A stretch of DNA of 15,016 nt from Phascolarctobacterium sp. (lineage in GTDB: Bacteria > Bacillota > Negativicutes > Acidaminococcales > Acidaminococcaceae): the NCBI GenBank assembly GCA_016302525.1, contig JAEDNJ010000018.1:1-15016 (forward strand). The letters are read 5' to 3'. The notes under the pieces are model-generated. The model worked only from the letters and a program-made list of their open reading frames with translations. It did not search any database and was not told where the DNA came from. Each line of letters starts with the position of its first letter. Within the stretch, counting starts at the first letter, position 1. The position numbers were made by a program, and so were the translations under genes. Of this stretch, positions 6,616 to 14,865 are shown piece by piece.

Positions 6616-6825
6616 CTATATTGCTGTTTTAATCAGATAATAATGCACGCCGATATATAAAAGACCTGCAACTAGACCACCATAGGCACGCAGCCTGAGG
6701 GCCTTTTCATCCACCTTATCTGGGGCCATGGCCTTTAGCTTGGGCGCGCCAAAGCGAGCCAGCCACAGGCAAAAGAGGCTCAGGCCCAGGGCTAAAAAGT
6801 CCCAGACATCTAAATATTCCCACAT
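6616..6825 (-). CDS. Small two-helix membrane protein, unknown function
   Basis: A 69-residue protein I do not recognise. It has two hydrophobic segments, about residues 8-25 (WDFLALGLSLFCLWLARF) and 47-66 (AYGGLVAGLLYIGVHYYLI). These flank a short charged linker rich in Lys, Asp and Arg, implying a hairpin in the inner membrane. ATG at 6825 has AGGAG at 6832-6836, six bases upstream, so translation looks genuine. The start lies only 19 bases after the ftsZ terminator hairpin, leaving no room for a promoter between them. The next gene, the GH73 hydrolase, begins 60 bases on. It may belong to the wall or division group by position only. Confidence 0.7.
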   Translation of the reverse strand: MWEYLDVWDFLALGLSLFCLWLARFGAPKLKAMAPDKVDEKALRLRAYGGLVAGLLYIGVHYYLIKTAI

Positions 6826-6840
6826 AGTAAACTCCTATAG

Positions 6841-6865
6841 AAAAGGCTCCCTAAGCTAGGGAGCC
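6841..6865 (-). terminator. Hairpin terminator after ftsZ (possibly leaky)
   Basis: Bases 6845-6853 (GGCTCCCTA) pair exactly with 6857-6865 (TAGGGAGCC) around a three-base loop, making a GC-rich nine-pair stem 13 bases after the ftsZ TAA. On the minus strand it is followed by TTTTCTATAGGAG, a short, broken U-run that merges with the ribosome binding site of the next gene. The hairpin is strong but the tail is weak, so partial read-through into the downstream operon is likely. Confidence 0.75.
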
Positions 6866-6878
6866 ATAGTATTTTGAC

Positions 6879-7964
6879 TTATCTACGCAGCCAGGGCGGA
6901 ATTTCTGTAGTACCGCCACCCTTGGGGAAGCCGTTAATAATGCCGCTATTGCCAGCACTGCCAGTCATCTGAGGCTTTACGCCACCAACAGCATTTCTCG
7001 GAGCACCTGCTTCATTGAAGCCGGTGGCAATAACAGTAACGCGAATTTCGTCCTCTAAGGATTCATCAATAACAGCACCGAAGATGATGTTAGCATCATC
7101 TGCTGCAGCATCCTCAACCAGAGAAGCAGCCTCGTTAACATCATACAGGCTCAGACCAGGACCACCAGTAATATTGAGCAGTACACCATGAGCACCTTCG
7201 ATAGAATTCTCCAGTAAGGGGCTCTTAATAGCAGCCTCAGCAGCTACAACAGCAGCATCATCACCCTTAGCAGTACCAATGCCCATTAAAGCGCTGCCTG
7301 CATCCTTCATAACAGATTGCACGTCAGCAAAGTCCAGGTTAATCATGCCAGGCACAGCAATCAGGTTAGAAATGCCCTGAACACCTTGGCGCAGGATGTC
7401 GTCGGCAATGCGGAAGGCATCCATAATAGAGGTCTTTTTGTCGATAACAGCTAACAGACGATCATTGGGAATAGTAATTAAGGTATCAACCTTAGCCTTC
7501 AAATTAGCAATGCCATTTTCAGCCTGGTTCATACGACGCTTGCCTTCAAATCTAAAGGGCTTGGTAACAACGCCTACAGTCAGGGCGCCCATTTCCTTAG
7601 CACATTCAGCAACTACATGAGCAGCACCAGTACCAGTACCGCCGCCCATACCAGCGGTTACAAAGACCATGTCGGCACCCTTGATGGCCTCTTGAATGAG
7701 CTCGCGAGATTCCTCTGCGGCTTGTTGACCAATCTCAGGATTGCCGCCAGCACCTAAACCCTTGGTTAGTTTATCACCAATAGCAATCTTAGTTTCTGCC
7801 TCAGACAGCATCAAGTCCTGAGCATCGCAGTTGATTGCTATAAATTCTACACCTTGCACACCAGCAGTAATCATGCGGTTAACAGCGTTGTTACCGCCGC
7901 CACCGACACCAATTACTTTAATATTAGCCAAATTACCAGCTACATTTTGAATATCATCAAACAT
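6879..7964 (-). CDS. ftsZ: Cell division GTPase FtsZ
   Basis: The tubulin-like GTPase that polymerises into the Z ring at midcell. At 361 residues it is a compact version. The nucleotide-binding [13 protein letters not shown] (19-31) comes first, then the tubulin signature GGGTGTGAA (107-115), the NDRLL segment (167-171), and a T7 loop LDFADV (210-215) whose aspartates complete the GTPase site of the next subunit. A short linker (about 316-353) leads to the conserved C-terminal peptide EIPPWLRR, which docks membrane tethers and Z-ring regulators. ATG at 7964 has AAGGAGG (7973-7979). It is the last gene of the dcw run, after sbp and a 97-base gap, and ends with its own terminator. No ftsA is present in the cluster. 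Confidence 0.98.
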   Translation of the reverse strand: MFDDIQNVAGNLANIKVIGVGGGGNNAVNRMITAGVQGVEFIAINCDAQDLMLSEAETKIAIGDKLTKGLGAGGNPEIGQQAAEESRELIQEAIKGADMVFVTAGMGGGTGTGAAHVVAECAKEMGALTVGVVTKPFRFEGKRRMNQAENGIANLKAKVDTLITIPNDRLLAVIDKKTSIMDAFRIADDILRQGVQGISNLIAVPGMINLDFADVQSVMKDAGSALMGIGTAKGDDAAVVAAEAAIKSPLLENSIEGAHGVLLNITGGPGLSLYDVNEAASLVEDAAADDANIIFGAVIDESLEDEIRVTVIATGFNEAGAPRNAVGGVKPQMTGSAGNSGIINGFPKGGGTTEIPPWLRR

Positions 7965-8061
7965 ATCCTAATCCTCCTTGCACTTGGGAGCTAAAAATTT
8001 ACACAAATACCTAGATTTTCATATTCAACACAAAGAACAAAAATCCTGCTTAATAGCAAAA
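7965..8061 (-). other. 97-base AT-rich leader of ftsZ
   Basis: This is the only sizeable gap in the sbp-ftsZ stretch. It carries the ftsZ ribosome binding site (CCTCCTT on the plus strand, 7973-7979). It is AT-rich and contains TTGAAT and similar hexamers but no convincing -35/-10 pair that I could settle on. A private ftsZ promoter would be usual here. No GC-rich terminator stem is present. Confidence 0.3.
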
Positions 8062-8397
8062 TTATTTTGCCATATATTCTCTACGGATAATAGCAATATT
8101 CTGGAAAATACGCATGCCAAAAATCAGCACCGCTACCATATACATATCAATGCCCAGCATGGCCCCAAAATAACAGAGCAGGGCACCCATAATGCCGTTA
8201 ATAAAAAATCCGGAAATAAAGATTGCCGTACTATATTTTTCTTCAAAAACAGCACGCACACCGCCCAGCACAGCATCCAGACCAGCCATTACCGCCACTG
8301 CCAGAAGCCGGCCATATTCAGGCGGCAAGGAATAGGGACACACATTGCCCAGCACTATACCTACAACTAAACCAAAGAGAGCATAATAAATGGTCAT
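8062..8397 (-). CDS. sbp: Small basic protein Sbp (DUF1290), division-locus membrane protein
   Basis: 111 residues, mostly hydrophobic with about three to four membrane helices. It matches the DUF1290/Sbp family found beside ftsQ and ftsZ in Bacillota. The diagnostic features are a central LDAVLGGVRAVFEEKYSTA segment (40-58), ISGFFINGIMGALLCYFG (61-78) and a C-terminal FGMRIFQNIAIIRR (93-106), all close to the family pattern of GGxRA...FGxRxFxNxxxIRR. The molecular role is unknown. Its fixed position suggests an accessory role in division. ATG at 8397 overlaps the DUF881 stop as ATGA, so translation is coupled. Confidence 0.88.
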   Translation of the reverse strand: MTIYYALFGLVVGIVLGNVCPYSLPPEYGRLLAVAVMAGLDAVLGGVRAVFEEKYSTAIFISGFFINGIMGALLCYFGAMLGIDMYMVAVLIFGMRIFQNIAIIRREYMAK

Positions 8398-9104
8398 TGT
8401 CTATCCTCCTTTGGCTTTTTGCTTTGCTTAACATATTCATAGCCACGCATAGTTTTCTGAGGCGGGATGACAACCTTTGCGGACTCCGTGATTTTTACGG
8501 TAATACCCCAAAAGCCAAAGGTATCAACTACACCGCCACGCAGGCGCAAAGCACTGGCCATCGTCTTGGGGTCGCCAATCGCCTTGATATTGTAGGGAGG
8601 TGCACTGCGTACATTGTTAATAGAAACAGTGGGACCAGCACAGCGCAGCTCGCTCATAGCGCCAATGCGCTGTCCGTTAACAGAAATTGCCTCTGCCCCA
8701 GCTGCCCTCAGCTCGTTAAGAATACGCAGCAGGTCCTCGTCATGGACAATATACAAGTTAGGGTTTTCCCCCAGCTTCTTGGTGGAGGTGCTGTCATCTA
8801 GGGTAATCTCTAGGCCGGGTCCATAAACCTCGGTAGTACCTGCCAAAAGATTCAGCCGCTCCAATTCTGCATCAGACATCAGGTGGCCAGAGTTCTTGCG
8901 TAAATCTGCCAGCTCCTTCTGCACCTGATTCTTTTCTGCCTCAACAATACGCAAACGCTCAGACAGCTCCTCTACACGCTCAATGCGTATATTGCGCTGG
9001 CGTTCCGTGGTTTTAAACTGTACTGTCAGCATAAAGCCCAACACCGCAAATACAAAAGCAATAATTATATTAGCCTTTAAATCCATTCTAAAACGCTGGA
9101 TCAC
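8394..9104 (-). CDS. DUF881 (YlxW/YlxX-like) division-cluster protein
   Basis: 236 residues. A membrane segment (about 11-29) is followed by a charged coiled coil (about 35-72, EELSERLRIVEAEKNQVQKE-like) and the DUF881 domain (about 80-220). The latter includes GTTEVYGPGLEITLDD (89-104), an LRILNELRAAGAEAISVNGQRI segment and an APPYNIKAIGDP segment. This is the architecture of B. subtilis YlxW and YlxX, which lie between divIB (ftsQ) and ftsA/ftsZ; their function is not settled. The start is GTG at 9104, overlapping the ftsQ TGA (GTGA) with AAGGTG eight bases upstream. A second possible start is ATG at 9086. Only one DUF881 gene is present here, where B. subtilis has two related ones. Confidence 0.9.
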   Translation of the reverse strand: MIQRFRMDLKANIIIAFVFAVLGFMLTVQFKTTERQRNIRIERVEELSERLRIVEAEKNQVQKELADLRKNSGHLMSDAELERLNLLAGTTEVYGPGLEITLDDSTSTKKLGENPNLYIVHDEDLLRILNELRAAGAEAISVNGQRIGAMSELRCAGPTVSINNVRSAPPYNIKAIGDPKTMASALRLRGGVVDTFGFWGITVKITESAKVVIPPQKTMRGYEYVKQSKKPKEDRQ

Positions 9105-9886
9105 GATTTTTTCACCTTCATCAATTCCGGCTTCAGTTTTATGTAGGGCTTCTTAAACTGTAAGTCTATATATTCTGCCTGGATATGCTTATCCTTAATC
9201 TCATTAAAAACCGTATTGAACATAGGCGCCTTATCGGGTATTGCTTCAGCGCTACCCAAACGCAATAGCAGCCCATTGCGCAGCTGCAGCTTGACATTCT
9301 TATCGTCATCCATCATCAGCTCGGCAATCTGCTTACGCGCCTCTGAATTAATGCTCAACAGGAACTTAAGAATGTTATCTACACGCTTATTGCCTACATC
9401 GTCGCCTACAAAAGCATTACCGCACTGCTCTCCTACCAGCAGGGGAGCCTTCGTGTCGGGAATACTATTGGAGACGCTCATTACCGTTCCCTTATAGTCT
9501 ACCATAATGTAACCATTATAGGAGTTGGCAACATAAAGAGCAGGCTCTCTTTCCTTGACCTCTACCTCAAGCTTGTTAGGCCATTTATAGCTAGCCTTGG
9601 CATCAAAGAAGCGAATGTCCTGGCTCAATGCATATTCAACTGTTCCTGGGCTGACGGTAAAGAGATTAACCGGCATTTTGCTATTAGCCATGCGGACGAT
9701 GTCCTCAGGCTTTAGCTGCTTTGTACCCTTGATAATAATTTGCCCAAAGGCCATACCCGGCCTATGCGTAAACTTATAAAGGCCAAAGCAGGTGCCAGCA
9801 ACGACAGCAGCGACCATAAAAATGCGCAGCCAACGCATTCTTCGTTTATGTCGTCGTTCCTTTAACCTTCCCTGCAATGATTCCAT
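9101..9886 (-). CDS. ftsQ: Cell division protein FtsQ/DivIB
   Basis: 261 residues from the chosen ATG at 9886. A strongly basic cytoplasmic tail (GRLKERRHKRRMRWLR) leads into one membrane helix (about 18-38), then a POTRA domain (starting FGQIIIKGTKQLKPEDIV, about 47) and the FtsQ/DivIB domain with KLEVEVKEREPALYV. FtsQ links cytoplasmic and extracytoplasmic divisome parts, in complex with FtsL and FtsB/DivIC. The frame is open up to 9970, where TTG codons could start a 289-residue version. I prefer 9886 because AAGGAG (9897-9902) stands ten bases before it, while nothing similar serves the TTG codons. A GTG at 9889 is equally spaced. The gene is coupled to DUF881 by a GTGA overlap. Confidence 0.9.
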   Translation of the reverse strand: MESLQGRLKERRHKRRMRWLRIFMVAAVVAGTCFGLYKFTHRPGMAFGQIIIKGTKQLKPEDIVRMANSKMPVNLFTVSPGTVEYALSQDIRFFDAKASYKWPNKLEVEVKEREPALYVANSYNGYIMVDYKGTVMSVSNSIPDTKAPLLVGEQCGNAFVGDDVGNKRVDNILKFLLSINSEARKQIAELMMDDDKNVKLQLRNGLLLRLGSAEAIPDKAPMFNTVFNEIKDKHIQAEYIDLQFKKPYIKLKPELMKVKKS

Positions 9887-9896
9887 CACACCACTG

Positions 9897-9902
9897 CTCC
9901 TT
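9897..9902 (-). promoter_or_regulatory. Ribosome binding site deciding the ftsQ start
   Basis: CTCCTT on the plus strand, so AAGGAG on the minus strand. It is ten bases before ATG 9886 and seven before GTG 9889, and is the only good Shine-Dalgarno sequence upstream of ftsQ. It therefore argues against the TTG start at 9970. Confidence 0.6.
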
Positions 9903-9991
9903 AACCTTTTCAACAACGGGCTAGATGCAGCACCAGGCCTGCCTTTATAGGCAGCTGTCCTAATCAACAAACACTGGCTATAGAGCTTGCC

Positions 9992-10939
9992 TCATCTAGC
10001 GCTTAACAAAATCTTTTCACATAATTCGGGGAAGCCAATGCCCACAGCCGCAGCTGCCTCAGGCACCAGACTAGTAGGAGTCATGCCTGGAACGGTGTTA
10101 GCCTCTAAAACATAGCCTACTCCATCGTCTGCCAGCATCACATCTACTCTGGCTACGCCACAGAGCCCCAAAGCCTTATAGGTCTCAATACCCAGGCTCT
10201 GCACATAGGCCGTAGTCTTGTCATCAAAGGGAGCCGGGCAATAATGGTCGGCCATACCCTTCGTATACTTAGTTTTAAAGTCGTACACACCGCTATGAGG
10301 ATGAATCCAGATGATGGGCAGAGCCTTAATATCGCCGTCTTCTTCCATCATGGATACGGTCAGCTCCTTACCCTTAATACATTCTTCAATCAGCACATTC
10401 TCACTCAGCTCAAAGGCACTCTTTAATGCAGGCAGCACCTCGGCCTCGTCCTTAGCAATGGTAACGCCTATGCTGGAGCCCTGGCTGGCAGCCTTAATCA
10501 CTACAGGCAGACCAAAGCGTTCCAGAATGTTCTTTTTGATAGTCTCTAAATCCTTGGACTCACGGCGCATAAGAATCATGCTGGCAGGGGTAGAAATGCC
10601 TGCTGCCACCAAAAATCTTTTGGTAGCGCACTTATCCATAGCCACAGCACTAGCCATGACACGCGTACCGGTGTAGGGAATGCCAGCAGCCTCTAGGAGG
10701 CTTTGCAGGCGACCATCCTCACCATACATACCATGCACAGCATTGAAAACAACCTCTGCCCCCATAGCCTGTAAATCATTAATAACAGTCATAGGGTTCA
10801 GCTCATATTCCTTAGCCTTATAGCCCAGCTCACGCAGAGCCTTGGCAATGGCACCGCCAGTCACACGAGAAATCTCTGCCTCGGCAGAAGGACCTCCCAA
10901 AACTACAGCAACCACTGTATCCTTATTGATTTTTTTCAT
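9992..10939 (-). CDS. ddl: D-alanine--D-alanine ligase
   Basis: Joins two D-alanines using ATP, supplying the dipeptide for the last cytoplasmic Mur step. At 315 residues with ATP-grasp architecture it is of normal length. Visible are LGGPSAEAEIS (14-24), HGMYGEDG (69-76), the glycine-rich ATP loop ASQGSSIGVT (151-160), and LEANTVPGMTPTSLVP (278-293), which holds the metal ligands. The omega-loop segment YDFKTKY keeps the Lys-Tyr pair (224-225). That tyrosine is Phe in ligases that make D-Ala-D-lactate, so normal D-Ala-D-Ala and hence no intrinsic vancomycin-type terminus is expected. ATG at 10939 lies 17 bases inside the end of murC, implying coupling. The ribosome binding site there is weak (AGGAA). 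Confidence 0.96.
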   Translation of the reverse strand: MKKINKDTVVAVVLGGPSAEAEISRVTGGAIAKALRELGYKAKEYELNPMTVINDLQAMGAEVVFNAVHGMYGEDGRLQSLLEAAGIPYTGTRVMASAVAMDKCATKRFLVAAGISTPASMILMRRESKDLETIKKNILERFGLPVVIKAASQGSSIGVTIAKDEAEVLPALKSAFELSENVLIEECIKGKELTVSMMEEDGDIKALPIIWIHPHSGVYDFKTKYTKGMADHYCPAPFDDKTTAYVQSLGIETYKALGLCGVARVDVMLADDGVGYVLEANTVPGMTPTSLVPEAAAAVGIGFPELCEKILLSAR

Positions 10940-12332
10940 TTCTATGTTCCAATTCCTTTACTAAATCTTCGCCAACCTTGAAGATGTCACCAGCACCCAC
11001 GGTAATAACCAAGTCACCCTCTTGGACAATGCCCTCTAAATAGTCGCGGACATTAGCCAAGCGCGGCAGATAGCGCACCGGCTGACCCGTAGCGGCAGTA
11101 ATGCCCTCGGCCAGCTTTTCGCCAGATACACCGGGCAGAGGATTTTCGCCAGCAGCATAAATATTGGTTATAATCAGCTCATCACACTTGCCAAAGCAGG
11201 TGCAGAACTCTTTAAAGAGTAGCTGGGTACGGGTATAACGATGAGCCTGAAAAACTACAATCAAGCGCTTGGGCTGAGTTTGACGAGCAGCGCTCAAGGT
11301 CACAGCAATCTCTGTAGGATGATGAGCATAATCATCTACTACCCACACACCGTTAACCTTGCCCTTGGTTTCAAAACGGCGCTTAGCACCGCCAAATTTG
11401 CCCAAGGAGGCCAGAATACTTTCCTCAGAAATGCCCATCTCACGGGCAGCAACAAAGGCTCCCAGAGAATTGAGCACATTATGTATGCCCGGCACAATTA
11501 AGTGCACGGTACAGAGAACCTCGCCCCTGTGAATAATCTTATAGGTAGTGCCCTTAGTGCAGAAATGCACCTCGCTAGCAACATAATCAGCCTGCGAGCC
11601 CTCCATGCCATAGGTGATAAAGGGCTTAGTAATTTCGCTGGTCATGCGGCGCAGCTTCATATTATCTACGCAGAGGATAGCCTTGCCACCCTCACGAATA
11701 TTGTCTACAAATTGCTTAAAGGCCTTATAGATATTTTCCTCAGTACCATAATAATCCAGATGGTCGTCCTCAATGTTGGTGATAACAGCCAGCTTAGGAC
11801 GGAATTTGAGGAAGGAGCCATCACTTTCATCAGCCTCTGCTACCACATAGGGACCCTGGCCATTGCGAGCATTACCGCCCAGGCTAGCCACCTCGCCGCC
11901 AATAACGACGGTCGGGTCTACGCCACCCTCGGCTGCAATGCAGGAAATCATAGCGCTGGTAGTGGTTTTGCCATGAGCGCCAGCTACAGCAACACCCTCG
12001 GCCCCCTCTTTATTGATGATGGCAGCCAGTACATCACTGCGGTGCAGCACAGGAATACCCATTTCCTTGGCCTTAACCAGCTCCACATTGTTTTCCTTAA
12101 TAGCGGTAGAAACTACGACTGCATCGGCGCCATAAACCTGGCACTCATCATGGCCCATGTAAACCAGAGCGCCCTCCTCAGCTAAATGAGCAGACATATG
12201 ACCAGCACTTAAATCAGAGCCGCTAACATCATAGCCTCTTTTAATCAGCACATAAGCAATAGCGCTCATGCCTGCTCCACCAATGCCTATGAAATGGATG
12301 TTATGCTTATTCTCTAAACAATTCTTATGCAT
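10923..12332 (-). CDS. murC: UDP-N-acetylmuramate--L-alanine ligase
   Basis: Adds the first amino acid, L-alanine, to UDP-MurNAc in the cytoplasm. At 469 residues it has the usual three Mur domains. The N-terminal substrate-binding domain has IGIGGAGMSA (15-24). The ATPase domain has AGAHGKTTTS (117-126), AEADESDGSF (165-174) and NIEDDHLDYYG (186-196). The C-terminal domain has GGAKRRFE (314-321) and DDYAHHPTE (333-341), a MurC hallmark, then HRYTRT. It starts at ATG 12332 with GGAGG upstream, 12 bases after murG, and overlaps ddl by 17 bases. The usual neighbour murB is not here, so the UDP-MurNAc it uses must depend on a murB elsewhere. Confidence 0.98.
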   Translation of the reverse strand: MHKNCLENKHNIHFIGIGGAGMSAIAYVLIKRGYDVSGSDLSAGHMSAHLAEEGALVYMGHDECQVYGADAVVVSTAIKENNVELVKAKEMGIPVLHRSDVLAAIINKEGAEGVAVAGAHGKTTTSAMISCIAAEGGVDPTVVIGGEVASLGGNARNGQGPYVVAEADESDGSFLKFRPKLAVITNIEDDHLDYYGTEENIYKAFKQFVDNIREGGKAILCVDNMKLRRMTSEITKPFITYGMEGSQADYVASEVHFCTKGTTYKIIHRGEVLCTVHLIVPGIHNVLNSLGAFVAAREMGISEESILASLGKFGGAKRRFETKGKVNGVWVVDDYAHHPTEIAVTLSAARQTQPKRLIVVFQAHRYTRTQLLFKEFCTCFGKCDELIITNIYAAGENPLPGVSGEKLAEGITAATGQPVRYLPRLANVRDYLEGIVQEGDLVITVGAGDIFKVGEDLVKELEHRNEKNQ

Positions 12333-12344
12333 ATGAGCTCCTCC

Positions 12345-13451
12345 CTATTTCGCCAGCAGCTCTAGAGCCTGCTTAGCAATATTAGCCGCAGCCTCCGGTC
12401 TCCCTAGCTCCTTAGCCGCAGCAGCCATATTCTTCAGCTCTGTTTCGTGAAGCAACAGCTCCTCCACGATTTCGAGAATTTTCTCACCTGTAATTTCTTT
12501 ATCCAGCACTACTCTGGCAGCGCCCTTAGCCTCGACAGCCTTCGCGTTAAACTCCTGATGGTTAGCCGTAGCGTAGGGATAGGGCACCAGAATCGAGGGT
12601 ATGCCCTTCGCCATCAGCTCTGCCAGGCCAATAGCACCAGCACGAAAGACTGCCAAATCAGCCACCGCCAAAGCCTTGGGCATATTATGCAGATAGGGCT
12701 TGATAATAATATTGTCGCCCACACCGCCCTTTTGCTTGATGTCGGCCATATATTTTTCGTAATTTATACCACCGGTAGCATGCAGCACCTGCAGCTCCTC
12801 ACGACCAGACAGGGCAATTTCCACATCCTGCATAGCCGTGTTAATGCTGCGTGCACCACGACTGCCACCAGAGACTAAAATCGTCTTTTTCGTGGGGTCT
12901 AGTCCCAGCTCAGCATAGGCCTCTTCCCGCTCACATTCCAGAATCTCTGTGCGAATAGGATTGCCTGTGTATTCCAGCTTAGCTGGCTTGCCGGCAAAAT
13001 ACTTTTCTGCTTCCTTGTAGCCTAAAAAGACCTTCTTCACAGAGCCGGCCAAAATCTTATTGGTAACGCCCGGCATAGCATTCTGCTCCTGAATACAGGT
13101 AGGAATGCCATATTTAGCAGCCATCCACACAATAGGACCGCAAACATAGCCACCCGTGCCGATTACTAAATCTGGCTTTTCCTCGCTGATAATTTTGCGC
13201 GCATCCCACAGTCCTTCAAACATCTTGCAAAAGCTGCGCAGGGTATCAAGGCTCAGACTACGCTTAAAGCCAGCCACCTCGATAAAGCGCAGGGGATAAC
13301 CATAGCGGGGAATAATGTCCTTTTCTAGTCCCTGCTCGGTTCCTACAAATATTATCTCTGCATCTGGTCTCAGCCTTTTGATTTGGTCTGCAATAGTCAG
13401 GGCAGGATAAATATGTCCCCCTGTGCCACCACCGGATAAAATAACCTTCAC
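12345..13451 (-). CDS. murG: UDP-N-acetylglucosamine--undecaprenyl-pyrophosphoryl-MurNAc-pentapeptide transferase
   Basis: Adds GlcNAc to lipid I to make lipid II, working peripherally on the inner face of the membrane (GT28 family). At 368 residues it has standard length. Motifs are GGGTGGHIYPAL (7-18), IGTGGYVCGP (97-106), QEQNAMPGVTN (121-131), YTGNPIR (161-167), GGSRGA (195-200) and FRAGA (269-273), with the UDP-GlcNAc binding stretch ILVPYPYATANHQ (287-299). The position before EQN is often His and is Gln here. The start codon is GTG at 13451, supported by AAGGAGGG seven to eight bases upstream. It begins 12 bases after murD, leaving no space for ftsW, which often sits between these two genes. 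Confidence 0.98.
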   Translation of the reverse strand: MKVILSGGGTGGHIYPALTIADQIKRLRPDAEIIFVGTEQGLEKDIIPRYGYPLRFIEVAGFKRSLSLDTLRSFCKMFEGLWDARKIISEEKPDLVIGTGGYVCGPIVWMAAKYGIPTCIQEQNAMPGVTNKILAGSVKKVFLGYKEAEKYFAGKPAKLEYTGNPIRTEILECEREEAYAELGLDPTKKTILVSGGSRGARSINTAMQDVEIALSGREELQVLHATGGINYEKYMADIKQKGGVGDNIIIKPYLHNMPKALAVADLAVFRAGAIGLAELMAKGIPSILVPYPYATANHQEFNAKAVEAKGAARVVLDKEITGEKILEIVEELLLHETELKNMAAAAKELGRPEAAANIAKQALELLAK

Positions 13452-13463
13452 GCCAATCCCTCC

Positions 13464-14816
13464 TTAGTGAGGCAGCGCCCTCACCAATGCTTTGAACGTG
13501 CGCCCACGTTCAGGGTAATTATTAAACATATCATAGGAAGAGCAGGCAGGAGAAAGCAGCACTACCTGCGGCTCTCTAGCCAGCTCGTAGGCCTTTTCTA
13601 CAGCCTCCTTGAAGCTTTGCACGATAATGATGTTTTCTACACCAGCTGCCATGGCAGCCTCGTTAAAGCGCTCCTTAGCCTCTCCCAGTAAAATCAAGGC
13701 ATCACATTTTACCTTTACCAGGTTCATCATATCCTCTAGCGGTGTCATCTTATCATGGCCGCCAGCTAACAGAATTACATGGCCCTTTTCAAAGGCTTCT
13801 AAAGCCTTGATAACAGAGTCCGTATTAGTTGCCTTGGAATCGTTATAATAGGGCACGCCCTTAATCGTTTCTACATACTCAATACGATGCTCTACAGCCT
13901 TAAACCTACGCAGCACATCTGCCATATCCTCAATGCTTACGCCAGCAAAGAAGCCACAGCCGATAGCTGCCAGAATATTTTCTTCGTTATGACCACCAAA
14001 AAGCTGTGCTTCCTTAATGTTGCAAACAACAGCCTCCGTGTCCTTCCATTTTATCACAAAATCGCCATTTTGCATATAGATGCCCTGCTTTAGCTGCTCC
14101 TTACGGCTAAAATAGCACACCTGTGCAGGAGCCTTAGCGCCCCAGCTGCGCACCTCAGGGTCATCATAATTGAGCAGTGTCACCTGCTCAGGCTTTTGCT
14201 GGGTGAAAATTCTTTGCTTAGCCGCACCATAGGCCTCCATAGTGTAATGGCGCTCCATATGGTCCGGGGTTAAATTCAGCATACAGGCAATGTCAGGAGC
14301 AAAGGTAGTCACCTTTTCCAGCTGGAAGCTAGACAGCTCCAAAGCCAGCCAGCCGTTTTGAGGAAGCTTTTCTACCTCCTTGCTCATAGCAGCACCAATA
14401 TTGCCGCCTACAGCGCTAGGCACAGGCAAACGTTCCAGCATAGCGCCAACAATGCTCGTCGTAGTAGTTTTGCCATTAGTGCCCGTAATAGCAGCAATAT
14501 GGCCACCATAGAGGCGATAGCCCAGCTCAACCTCGCTGATTACTTCTTTACCCAGCTTCTCGGCCTCTAAAACATTGGGGATGTCACAGGGAACGCCAGG
14601 AGAAAGCACCACCTGCTCTGCCTTCGCTAGTAGCTCCGGATAATTTTCACTGCCACAAACTAGTCCACCACCAACAGCAGCCAGACTTTTTTCCAGCTCC
14701 TCAGGAATTGTAGCAGGAGAGTCATTATATAGGAATACCTGCTGACCCCTTCTTGCCAGGACCTCAGCAGCACCGCGTCCGCTAATGCCAACGCCGTAAA
14801 CAATAGTTGCACTCAT
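13464..14816 (-). CDS. murD: UDP-N-acetylmuramoyl-L-alanine--D-glutamate ligase
   Basis: Adds D-glutamate to UDP-MurNAc-L-Ala. At 450 residues it has the three-domain Mur ligase layout. The N-terminal fold is VYGVGISGRGAAEVLARRG (6-24). The ATP-binding P-loop is ITGTNGKTTTT (110-120). VGGNIG (137-142), ELSSFQLE (160-167) and NLTPDHMERH (181-190) line the active site, and the probable carbamylated lysine is Lys200 in YGAAKQR. The C-terminal domain has EHRIEYV (309-315), NDSKATNTDS (325-334) and SPACSSYDMF (422-431), the last a MurD hallmark. ATG at 14816 has AAAGGAG nine bases upstream. The 49-base gap after mraY is AT-rich with a loose TAATAT box, which might carry a weak promoter, but co-transcription is more likely. 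Confidence 0.98.
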   Translation of the reverse strand: MSATIVYGVGISGRGAAEVLARRGQQVFLYNDSPATIPEELEKSLAAVGGGLVCGSENYPELLAKAEQVVLSPGVPCDIPNVLEAEKLGKEVISEVELGYRLYGGHIAAITGTNGKTTTTSIVGAMLERLPVPSAVGGNIGAAMSKEVEKLPQNGWLALELSSFQLEKVTTFAPDIACMLNLTPDHMERHYTMEAYGAAKQRIFTQQKPEQVTLLNYDDPEVRSWGAKAPAQVCYFSRKEQLKQGIYMQNGDFVIKWKDTEAVVCNIKEAQLFGGHNEENILAAIGCGFFAGVSIEDMADVLRRFKAVEHRIEYVETIKGVPYYNDSKATNTDSVIKALEAFEKGHVILLAGGHDKMTPLEDMMNLVKVKCDALILLGEAKERFNEAAMAAGVENIIIVQSFKEAVEKAYELAREPQVVLLSPACSSYDMFNNYPERGRTFKALVRALPH

Positions 14817-14865
14817 TTAAGCTTGCTCCTTTTATATTATTAGATTGTTTTTATATTGAATTAGT

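Noticed and set aside
8056..8070. Hairpin GCAAAA-TTA-TTTTGC at the sbp stop as a terminator
   Set aside because: The stem is AT-rich and only six pairs, with no U-run on the minus strand; it mostly reflects the codons at the end of sbp.
9887..9970. TTG codons at 9970/9967 as the ftsQ start
   Set aside because: There is no ribosome binding site before them, while AAGGAG stands at the right distance from the ATG at 9886.
9992..10939. D-Ala-D-lactate type ligase giving intrinsic vancomycin resistance
   Set aside because: The omega-loop Lys-Tyr pair of D-Ala-D-Ala ligases is kept; the phenylalanine in YDF is not at the specificity position.
11502..12185. Long plus-strand open frame (227 codons) across murC
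   Set aside because: It lies entirely antisense to murC, whose motifs are unmistakable.
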